From positions 3,177,001 through 3,241,000 of the forward strand of contig CM076279.1 in assembly GCA_038380795.1 (NCBI GenBank): a stretch of 64,000 bases of DNA, given 5' to 3'. The position numbers and the translations under genes were made by a program. The notes under the pieces are model-generated. The model was not told where the DNA came from and did not search any database. It worked only from the letters and a program-made list of their open reading frames with translations. Shown one piece after another: positions 11,121 to 64,000 of the stretch (the first letter of the stretch is position 1; every line of letters begins with the position of its first letter). The DNA comes from Pyrocephalus nanus. Taxonomy: Eukaryota > Chordata > Aves > Passeriformes > Tyrannidae.

Positions 11121-14100
11121 ATTTTCTGGAAAATTATTTTGATGGATGAATCACTTGGCCCATCAAATTCTGCCGGGCCCAGGATGACACTGTAATTCTG
11201 GGTGGTGTTTGCACGGGGCTCTCATTACTTCCCCGTGAATGGGCTTTTTAACAACACCCTGCTCTGCTCACTGCTGACATGCAGATAAAACCACATTTCA
11301 GGAAAAAAAATCCTTCAAAGCAGCTGCCAAGATGGAAGGGACTTTGCCTGGAACACCCAGGAGAGCCAGCCCTGGGAGCACCTCACTAGAGCATCGAGTT
11401 GATGCTGCTTGAAGCAGCGCAGACCCCGGGCAGTGCTGGGGGATGCTGAGGGGGCTGGTTTGCTGCTGAGCCCCTGCAGGGCTCTGCCACAGCTGCCTGA
11501 AGCACTGGGAGAACTGGAGGGCCCCCAGCCTGGCCGTCTGCAGCACTGGGGGTCCCCCAGCCCCTCCAGCTGAGCCCTTTTCACCATCACGGTCCCTCAG
11601 CACCAGTCTTCTTTTTTCATTTTTTTTACTTTCCTTTTTTCTTCCTTTACAGTTCAGTTTTCAGAATCTGCCTGGCATTTTCTCCCCCAAGGAGGAAAAA
11701 GCACATGGTTCACATTTTTCACCCTGTGATTTAAAAATCAGGAGAAAAGGGAACTAAATGTCCTTCCCTCCGTGTTCAGCTGTCCCCAATCCTAAAGGAA
11801 AACAGAATGCATTAACAGAAAATCTCTGATCAATCTGGAGAGATATGAAATCATGGCATGTTCAAGCATTTGGAGAAATTCCCCAGCAATGAAGTGCTGG
11901 CCTGAGGGGCTGCCCAGGGCCCCACCATCAGCCAGACCCCGTTGGGGTGCACTGAGCCCCAGCAACCCCAGCCAGACTCAGGCTTGTCTCCATCTCCCCA
12001 TCAGCAGAGTGGCAGCGAGAACAGAAGCCTTTTGTGAAGTTGCATTAATGTTTTTCAAGCTCTTTGAAGTTGAAAAGCACTACAAATAACACATATATTA
12101 TAAAGTTTTGGGATAAAGCATTCACTGGTGCTCAGATGTGAGTGTGAGCTGAGGAGCTCTGCCTGTCTCTCATTATGAGAGACAACTGCAAGTCTTCAAG
12201 TTGTCACAGAGCCACTCTGAAATGCTAAACGGTTTTGAAATCTTATTTTTGGGTACAGAGCTGACATTCCTAATTTGCATTTTCATTGTTCAGGAAAACA
12301 GAGGCTAGTTTCTAGGGAGATCCTTCACATGCAACAACAGAAAGGAAAGTAGTTGGTGTGGCCCTGTGGTGGCTGACCCTGGGCTGGGACATCCCAACCT
12401 ACACAAGGCAGATTAATCCAAGCAGAGCAGCATTCCCAGCTCAGCCATCATCACCACTTCAGACATGCCAGGGCTTGAGATAAGCAAGATTTGGGGACGT
12501 GGGTCCAAGTTCATCACCCCACACGGAGCAGGGGCACGGTCCCACATCCCTGGGAAGCACCTTTTGTGAAGTGCCCTCCCTCTCCTGCAATGCCTCTCCT
12601 GGGAAAAATTATCTCTAGGCAGGTTCTTGATGGGCCCACCTTTTGCCCAGCCAAGATGCTGCTTCATCCCCCCCGTGGTATTCAAGAGCAAGACACAAAC
12701 ACTCCCTGCAAGGTCTCACCCACCTCGTGCACGCTCCCACCTGCACCAGGGCTCATCCGCTTCATCCAAGCCCCAGCGAGGCCAAGGGGAAGATTCCCAG
12801 TGAGTGCTGGGGTTTGGCCTGGACCCAAGGTTTTAACAGCATCTCTGGGCTCACTTTACTCACGAGGCAGAGAAAACACACAGCTCCCTGCAGAGAGATC
12901 CTCCACCCACAGCCAGAGCCCTTTAAACCCACGGAGCTTTATCCTCCTCCTGCTCCACGCTGAGGCTTTGTGATCATTCCCTGCTCCATATGGTCCCTGC
13001 CAGACTGAGAAGCACACGGATGGCTTCGTTTTCTTCTTCCTGATATTAAGAACTGCTGAAGAGGGACCTGTCCATTAAATTGGTCATTGGTATTCACAGT
13101 GGGAAGGGCACTGCTCCTGCAGCAGGTTCGTTCTGCCACATCGAAACCTCTCTCCCGGAGAGCTGATAATGTGTTTTGAGACTTAATAAAAGTAATTGGC
13201 CTTCATAAAGGAAAAAGAATAGACTGCTGGAGGGGGGAGCTGTAACTGGCTTCAGTTTTCATTCTCTCAGCTGAGCAAACAGCAGGGAACAGCCACCAGA
13301 ACTCCAGGAGTGTACCAGGAAATGTGGGAGAAACTTTCTTGCTGGCAGGGAGTCATCAGAGCCAAACAGGGATGCTGCACATCCTACAGGAGCACACGTG
13401 GGCTTGGGACACGGCCAAAGAACCGAGTGGGAAATGCACCAGAGAGAGGGAGAGGTGAACAGGTTTGCAGGACAAGTAAAAACCACCAGTCACAAACAAT
13501 CCCCGAGCGCTGGTCCTGCCACCACCAGAGCCACAGAGCCCTTTGGTCACAGGTTCCTTGGGCACCTCCTTTTGCCACTCCACAAACCAACATCACTGCC
13601 CAGCCACAGGGCACTGCACGAGACACAGGGCTGTGATTCTGGCTGCTGAACCCTGCCCATCACCCTGCAAAGCCCAAGTGTTTAAATCACAGGCAGGGCA
13701 GCAGAAGAGGCGAAGTTTTGTGTTTATGTAAGGTTGGCTGTGAGGCGTGGAGAGAATCTGCTTCCCTCGTCTTTAAACGCCGTGTTGTGTGAATTTAATG
13801 TGCAGAAAAGGTGTCAGACAAACAACCCTGAAGAAGAAAACTGCCTGTTTAGCAAGCAGGGAGCTGAGCTCTCCAACACCCTTCATCTGCAACGAGGTGC
13901 TGCAGGAACAGCCCAGCGTGGGGAACCAGGAGCTCACCAGGGAGCTCAGATGGGGGTGTGCAGAGAGGATTTCACCCACAAAGCCTGGTACAAACCCCTA
14001 TTTCTCCTTTAGTCCATGCCTGAAGAGAGCCAGCATATGCAGGCTGCTCAGGGGTTTGACCATGCAGTTTACAATGGCACAGGTTTACTCACCTCCTTGT

Positions 14101-16750
14101 TTTTTCACTGATCCCTTTCCATTCCATCGCTTCCTTGTGGCTGTCACCTTTTTCTCCTCGCTCTGACAGTCGTGGGAATGATTCCCAGGAAGTCCCAAAG
14201 ATCTGGGAACTCTCCCCCCTGCAATGAGACCCCCGGCCCTGCTGCAGAGGGGCCTTTTCCCTCCTGGGCCAGACAGCTCTTGAGGAACATACCTGAGACA
14301 AGAGGTCATCAACACCAGGAGATGCTGTTTGCCAGGGGATTAACACCATGCCCCTGGGCTCCATCCAGCACTGCAGTTGGACAGTCACATGCCAGGAACC
14401 TGACCACGGGCAGAAATTTATAGAATAAACCTCACTCAACTTCATTTCAAACAAGCTTCCACTTTCCAGGGTGGGACAGTGCCCCCTGGAACACCCTCTC
14501 ACTTTATAAGTACAGGAGCACCATAACCCACACACAGCAATGGGATTTGCTCCAAAAGCAGCCATTCCAATCATCTCCCCTTTCCACTGCCACCAAGGGG
14601 CAGGAAAAGAGCGTCATGACTTTGTTTTGACTGAAGGAGAGGATGGGATTGTTCTTGCTTTGTCATCCCTGATGGATGTGCTGGCTCTGGTGGAGCTACC
14701 GGACGTAAATCCAAGACATGCAGACACCACACGTGCACACTCTGCCTCCAGCCACTGAGCTGCTTTGCTGCTCTCCAGAGAAACGCAGAGAAGGGAATAA
14801 TCTGGGTTACTTTCCATGGGATAGAAAGGGCTGCACCCCAGGCTCTGGTTCAGCCTTGTGCCCAGTGTCACCAGCTCTCCCTGGGAGCACCACCACGGCT
14901 TTACAGCTGGTCCTGTGGAGATGTTTTCACCCTCCAGGAGGGAGCCAAGTCTCATGGAAAAGGGACTGACAACATCTTCTAACCAGCCTTGGGTAATTCA
15001 GATCACAGAGCGTGTTCTGTAATTTGTCAGCAGCATCTATTAATCCTTAATGAGGTAAAAACTCCTCAACATCTCTCAACTGAAGTTGCCAAAAAAAAAA
15101 ATTAAAAAAAAGAAGAAACCCCCACACCGAACTGACATTTCCACACTCCTGCTGTAAATCCTGAATGGAAGAAAAAAAACAAATTTAGAAGGATTCCATC
15201 CTTGCTCCCTGACACAGCTACCAAAGAGAGACTGGCTCAAGCATTGCTACACCAACAGAAATAGCCCATATTTCATGTCAGGGAGTACGATGTGCGAATT
15301 TTTATAGGCACCATAGATCATCGCCATCTGTCTTGACAAGTTAATTGTCTGCAGTTTTTCTAGGAAAACCAGAAACTTTTAAAACTAACACAACAAATGA
15401 GCTGAACAATGGTATGGGCAGAGCGTGGTGGGCTCAGTGCCCTGGAAATGTGCAGGTTTTGATATGCCTGGGAAGGAAATCTGGAGTGGTCAAACTGCTC
15501 CTGGTGCCACTGACAGCACTGAGGTACCACACACACAGCAAAAGAACTGCTTAGAGAGCATGATCTCTGCAAAAAAACCCAAAAAAACAGCTGAACTCTC
15601 TAAATCTGGGAACAAAACAATAATTAATCAAAGCAGGGAATGGTACTCACAGGGTTTGTAGAGTCAGTGGCAGGACTCACATCCTGCAAAGGGCCACACA
15701 ATTAAAAAAACCAGGACAAACTGTATTAGGTGACAACCTCCCAGCTGCATTCCCTGAGTGGCTTTTCAAAGGATGGAGGCTCTATTTGAAATGTTTAAAA
15801 AAAACCCTGAAGTTTCATTTTTTTAGAGCCAAATAATTTTTTTTTTTTTTAAATCTTTCTCCCCATTCTTTATTAGTTCTTACCACCACACTGACAACCT
15901 CCCATGAGGCATCCAGATTTTTCTCTCACGATAAACTGGAATTAAAGAAAACAAACCCAGAAATTACTCTTGGTGTTAAATATCAGCTTTCTAAATTTAG
16001 ATCCGGATTGACCCTGTTGTTTAAATATTCCACAGACCACAATGGGAAGTTTATTCTCAAAGGAATATGGGATTTGGCACTAAATGTACTATTAAGTGTA
16101 AAAAAAGTCAAGGAGCCAAATACCCTTTTGGTGTAGATGCCTAAACCCCCATTATTTTCCTCCAAATTGTGACATTTTATACAAACCAGACTCACAATTT
16201 TGAATTCTCCTTGTAACTGCAACAGCTCCATATTTACAGTGCAGCCTGAGCAGTGCCCACTGGAGCCATCTGGAAGTCTTAATTTCATTTTAATAAGAGT
16301 GTGATTAAAGCCCTAGGAGAGTTTATAATACACTTTGGGGTTTTTCTAAACATGACTACAATAAATATTGGATAATTTGCTCTAAACCCCCCAAATCCCA
16401 CTCAGGACTATACAAGTGACATACAGTGGCCAGACAAGACATTTCCAAAGAAATAATCTTTTGGGAAAAAAAAACCAAAACCCTCACTCTTAAGAAATTC
16501 AGCAATTCCCATCAAAGCTGAGAGTCCCAAGCTCTCTGCCATTCCATCCTCAAACTGCTGGGGGAGAGCACTTGGGACAAGGTAGCACTAAAACCAGCAG
16601 GGATTTTCATGAAGAAATTGTAACTCAAGAGAGAAAAAAGCTCTTTTCTCCATCATATTTTCAGTGTAGATCAAATGCTGGGGGGTAAAACGTGGCGAGA
16701 CGTGACCATCTCCCTTGAACTGATGGACAGAGAGCAGTAAATTAACAAGT
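11121..16750. other. Convergent intergenic region CACNG1 / HELZ
   Basis: No exon could be supported here on either strand. It includes a GC-rich but CpG-poor block at about 11340-11590 and a perfect 21-bp dyad at 12164-12184. Human HELZ has a long 3'UTR, so part of this DNA may be transcribed from the - strand. Confidence 0.55.
12164..12184. repeat. 21-bp perfect inverted repeat
   Basis: Two 10-bp arms (TGTCTCTCAT and its exact reverse complement) surround a single central T. The loop is too small for a good hairpin, so a symmetric protein site or chance are the likelier readings. Confidence 0.9.
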
Positions 16751-16754
16751 GATG

Positions 16755-16760
16755 TTTATT
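16755..16760 (-). terminator. Candidate distal HELZ polyadenylation signal
   Basis: AATAAA on the - strand (TTTATT on +), about 2.5 kb past the HELZ stop. Still more distal sites are possible. Confidence 0.3.
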
Positions 16761-18035
16761 AGTTTAAAAGTCAAATAACGGTGAACAGAATCAAAGGACT
16801 GCTCCATAGAAACGAGTGATTTGGAAACCTCTGAAATTCCAACGCCCTGAGGGGCGTTTGAACCCTACCTGTCCTCTGCCACAGCCCCACATCCCACCAG
16901 GGACTCTCCACAAGGTCCAGGCACACGGGTCCGTCTCTCCCAGCGGTGCCAGGCGCTCCATGGAGGAGAACTGGCACACTTCTGCCAAAATAAGGAGTCT
17001 GAGGCGACTTCCTCTGGCCCCTGCTGATGGATTTCCCATTTCTGCAGCCGTCAGCTCAGCAAAAACCCATTGAACAGGGGTTTTGCTTGGTTCGAGGTTG
17101 CAGAATTTGGCCTCTACACTCGTTTTTTGGGTCCTCTGGATTTTGTGGTGCTGAAGAGATAAAGCACAACTTGGCAGGGGCTGTCCCCTCCCCCTTGTTT
17201 GGTACAGACATTAGGAAATAAATTAACGAGTCATGTGTGATTTGCTTCACAGCAAAAAGAAGGAAAAAGGTTTTCAGATTCTGAACCATAAGCCAGCCAG
17301 GATTTATAATAAAAGATTTATATGCAAACCTCTGCAGTGCACTGAGCTGAAATCAAGCCCAGTTCACAAAGACCCTTGCCTTAAAACGTGAAGCCAAATG
17401 TAAAAAAAAAAATAAACCTGATTGTAACCAGAGCAAAAATCTGCTTGAACCAGGAGCAGCCTCTGCTGCCCAGTGAGGGGTCAGCTGAAATCACCCCCAC
17501 ACAGCTCTGAAATCTCCATTCCCACGGGTAGTAAGTGCAGGGATCCTGCAGCTACACCCAGCTCAGCCCTGCAAAACACTTCCCACATCTGAAGTCATTT
17601 CAAGTGTAAAAGGAGAACTAAGGAGACAAAAAAACCCCAAAAACCAGGAGAAAACTCTTCCCCCCCCCCTCCTGGAGCTCCCCAGCCACAGAGCAGGGAC
17701 AGTGTGCGAGGCCAGAGATCTCTCTCCACAAAGTTTACCTTCTGAGCTTTGGTTCACATTCGCTTCCTTTTAATTTTTTTTTTTTCTCTTTTAATATCCC
17801 ATCATCAATGTTTTCAGGTTGTACTCCTGAAGGGCCAGGTTCTTGGAGAACTTCACAGAGCTCACGTGGGTAAATGACCTGGTAACCACTCTGATCCCCA
17901 GAAGGTCTCGATTAATTTGGATACAGCTTTGACAAACATTAAATCTCTTCTTTAATGATGTTCCTCAAACAAAACAGTTAGCAAAATATCTGAATTTCCT
18001 TGTATAATGTCACATTTTAATGTAAACATCAAATA

Positions 18036-19080
18036 ATGTACCAAAAGTTTTACCGGAAAAAAAACAAAACAAAACAAAAATTTTTTCCAAAAAAAAAAAA
18101 AAAAAAAATCAAAAAAAAAAAAATTAAAGCGGCACAATTCTTTTATACCACTGGAGAAAGGGGAGGAAAAAGCCAGATTACAAACATTTACACATGCATA
18201 GTGGAAAAAAAAAAAATTAAACAAACAAACAAAAAAAAGTCTTTTACTAAATTCACGCATTTTTTTTAAAATAGTTATTAAATCTACTAAGCACCAACAT
18301 ACCTAAAAATTTATTTTCAGCTTCATGATTCATTTAAAAAACCTATCAAATTAACTTTTCAAACAAGCTTATATTACTAGCTTGTCCAAAAATAAAATGT
18401 AGAGTTTTTTTGGGCTTTTTTTGTTAATTTTTTTTTCCTTTTTTCTTTTTTTTTTTTTTTTTTAATTCTTTTTTTTAAAGTATACCAATACTTTTATCTG
18501 AATGTTTCCAAACAATGGCATAGGTGTCTGCAAAGAATGCCTTTACTTTACCCTACAGTGGATGGAAAATACAATACCACATCATACAGAATCTAAAACT
18601 ATAAAAGTCTGAGAATGCAGCATCCCTTCACAAAAAAGCTGATAAAACTGAAATTATTTAGAAGATGCTGCACCTTTATTTAAAAAAAAAAAAAAATTAA
18701 ATGAATTTAAGCAGAAATAACATACATTTTTACATTAACTGGCCATTTCTGGTACAGAAACCCAGCATAGTATGCTAATGTTATTGAATAAATGTAAATG
18801 CTACTTACAATCTTCTTAAATACAATTTAGACAAACTTTTTTTTTTCCTTTTTGTCTTTTTCCTTTTTTTTTTTTTTTTTAATCTTTTTTTCAAGTCATA
18901 CAGGTAATCTCTCAGCTGCTAGTTTAATGCAACATATCATTAACATTACACAAATTAAAAAATAACACCTGTGTGTTTTCCTACAGAAAAAGCTTCCAAA
19001 AACCCGACCCACATCAAAAAAAAAAAAAAAGCAAAATAATGGAATATAATTAAAAAAAAAACCAAAAAAAATTAGTTGCA
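18036..19080. repeat. Cluster of A- and T-homopolymer runs
   Basis: Within about 1 kb there are A-rich runs near 18058-18123, 18208-18238 and 19016-19070, alternating with T-rich runs near 18403-18477 and 18838-18892. The opposite orientations could pair within a HELZ transcript. No transposon signature was recognised. Confidence 0.85.
18675..18680 (-). terminator. Candidate proximal HELZ polyadenylation signal
   Basis: AATAAA on the - strand, about 545 nt past the HELZ stop, in an A/T-rich setting. Its use would give a short 3'UTR isoform. Confidence 0.3.
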
Positions 19081-19224
19081 AGTCTAGCAGCAAAGCAATT
19101 AAGTGAGGATATATTTACTAATATAAACAAAGGGAATATTTGCAACTACAGGTGAAGCCCCAACTACCTTAGAGATCTACGGACACAAATAAAAATTAAA
19201 TTCTCTCTAAAAAAAATAATCTGA

Positions 19225-62411
<43,187 letters not shown>

Positions 62412-64000
62412 CTAAGCGAGAAAGCATCGAGTCAGTGCACGAAAATGCTCTCAGATGGCGAAATTTTAAGTATTCACGCTCAAGATTCACTTCATATATA
62501 TATATATTTATACATTTTAAATATATACAAGTATGGTCAAACTGCCTCTTCATACTTAGCTGTCAAATACTCACACATTTTCCTTCTGATCACAGCCTAC
62601 AAAGCATATATTCTTTTTAAAAAGAATCAACATCCAGGAAGTTTAAAAAAAGAACCCTCACAAGAGAGAAACACATCCGAGATTTTTCTGACACCAAAAT
62701 AAGTTCAGAGTGAACGAGAGTTGCTCTGCATGTGCCAAAGCAGTAAAAATTTCTATTTCAACAGTTTGTAGGTTATAATATATATACATATTTAAATATA
62801 TATATGTACATATACATATATATAAACATATATATATAAATAAATAGTTTATTAACTATGCAAGGAGAGATAAGCAGGCAAAAAACAGAGTAAATTCCTA
62901 TTTATCCCATGTCTCTCTACCAGGCTGTGCACCAAAGAGGGCAATCCCCATCCTAAAAGGTAAATGGTACTATACTCATAATTCAGAGGGATTGATTAAA
63001 ATGCCTTGAAAGAATCAGATAGTAGGCATTAAAATGATACAATTTTATTTGAGATGAGGGGATGGCATCACAGGCTCAGCCCTCTAAACCATCTATCCAC
63101 AGAATTCCTACTAGCAGCAGGTTCTCCTGTAATCAGAGATTAAGAAATTCATCCTTTGCAGTTGCCATTTTCTGGAAATCACATGCACAGCACGTTAAAG
63201 TGACTTATTAGAACATTTTCTTGACCCCTCACCAATACACAGAAACCTCTCCCAAGTGTGTTGGGTTTTTTAAAACAGGTTGTTTCAACCTGTTTTTAAA
63301 AATAATAAAAGGGGGGAAAAAGTCTGACACAGTAACAATATTCTGTTCTTTTCTCACCAGCAGCTTTTCCCTAAATTTGCAACAAATTACAGACAGAAAG
63401 TAAAACCTAAACGTTTTCACAAATAAAATAAGCCTCTTGGAAAAATACCTCATTTTTTATGGTACTTTTCATACTCATACTTGTTTTATTTGATCTGTTC
63501 TTCTTATAATTTCTATTTTAACCTAATAAGCTGGTAATTCATCACCTACACCCTGTAGTGTCAATAACCCTAAGCCTGTAACAATAAAATCCAACATTTT
63601 ACCTAGCTTGGTAATTAAACATCTACCAAAATCAAACAAATATATTTTGTTCATATCTGGCACAGGACGAATCCTGCACAGACACTGCAAGTTTGCCCCC
63701 CTGTGGTAACAGCTGCTGCTTTATGTAACGTGGGCATTAAGTCAGATCCACGTTTCCCCAAAAACAAGAGATGTTTTCTTACCTAACAGGGATTTGTTTG
63801 GTTCATCAGTGACCACAAATTTCACTGCACAAGCTGCAGTGAAGGCAATCACTCCACAGCATGTAGAATTAAGTGTAATCCCTCCACCTGCCACATGGAC
63901 CAACAAAAAACCCCAAACAAATACCCAAGTGCTGCACTGTTCCAAAGGAGCTATCAGCAAGTTGCAAACCTCTGCAACAGCTCACATCTCATTCAGATGA
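62412..64000 (-). other. HELZ intron, continuing out of the window
   Basis: A search for the upstream conserved block expected next (an acidic DLLYIEEIAQY-type segment) found nothing before base 64000, so this is intron. It contains TA-rich low-complexity sequence at 62493-62530 and 62776-62848. Confidence 0.8.
62776..62848. repeat. Degenerate TA/TACA low-complexity repeat
   Basis: About 70 bases of interrupted TATATA, TACATA and TAAATA units, with a smaller relative at 62493-62530. Confidence 0.9.

Larger units (their letters stand above)
16751..19224 (-). other. HELZ: HELZ 3'UTR, proximal part (end uncertain)
   Basis: AT-rich sequence following the HELZ stop on the - strand. It is full of long A and T runs (for example A20 at 18089-18108, T18 at 18446-18463, A15 at 19016-19030). 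Candidate AATAAA signals on the - strand lie at 18675-18680 and 16755-16760. The lower boundary is provisional. Confidence 0.5.

Noticed and set aside
11340..11590. Possible CpG island or exon in the GC-rich block
   Set aside because: GC-rich but with few CG dinucleotides. The frames on both strands look like random leucine/serine/proline-rich sequence.
12491..12973. 160-residue + strand frame between the genes
   Set aside because: Proline- and serine-rich translation of GC-rich noncoding DNA, with no conserved block and no exon signals.
62412..64000. A further upstream HELZ exon
   Set aside because: I looked for the conserved block preceding the 62078-62411 exon on the - strand and found none, so the next exon must lie outside the window.

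Overview
The window is vertebrate nuclear DNA, most likely from a bird. It carries a CR1 LINE 3'-end fragment of the classic avian type, introns are compact, and two intron-split vertebrate genes face each other tail to tail. No bacterial or viral gene, CRISPR array, tRNA or rRNA was seen.

Layout: 1-2150 is gene-free 5' flank. CACNG1 (skeletal-muscle voltage-gated calcium channel gamma-1 subunit) lies on the + strand as four coding exons from 2505 to 10364. It is complete (226 codons plus stop) with GT-AG junctions that keep the frame. From about 10400 to 17000 there is gene-free convergent DNA, which may include the distal HELZ 3'UTR. HELZ (helicase with zinc finger) is on the - strand. Its stop is at 19225 and twenty consecutive coding exons can be followed up to 62411. 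These give 1466 residues, from before the helicase core to the true C terminus. Roughly the first 475 residues of the roughly 1940-residue protein, including the CCCH zinc finger, lie beyond base 64000. Every exon junction was checked by hand for splice dinucleotides and codon phase, and the total stays in frame with no stop.

The two genes do not form a pathway. CACNG1 is an accessory membrane subunit of the muscle L-type calcium channel. HELZ is a cytoplasmic UPF1-like RNA helicase tied to mRNA translation and decay. CACNG1 and HELZ are also convergent neighbours in human (17q24), so this is conserved synteny.

I found no convincing new gene system. The items worth a second look are small: AG|GT-juxtaposed (recursive-splice-like) exon starts in HELZ, an ancient SINE/LINE tail in its largest intron, a CR1 fragment in its last intron, a 34-bp motif present in two neighbouring introns, a 21-bp perfect dyad between the genes, a (TA)21 microsatellite, a poly(A)-tailed insertion-like stretch in CACNG1 intron 1, and long A and T runs in the HELZ 3'UTR. 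Comparisons with human proteins rest on recalled family knowledge, not on a database search.
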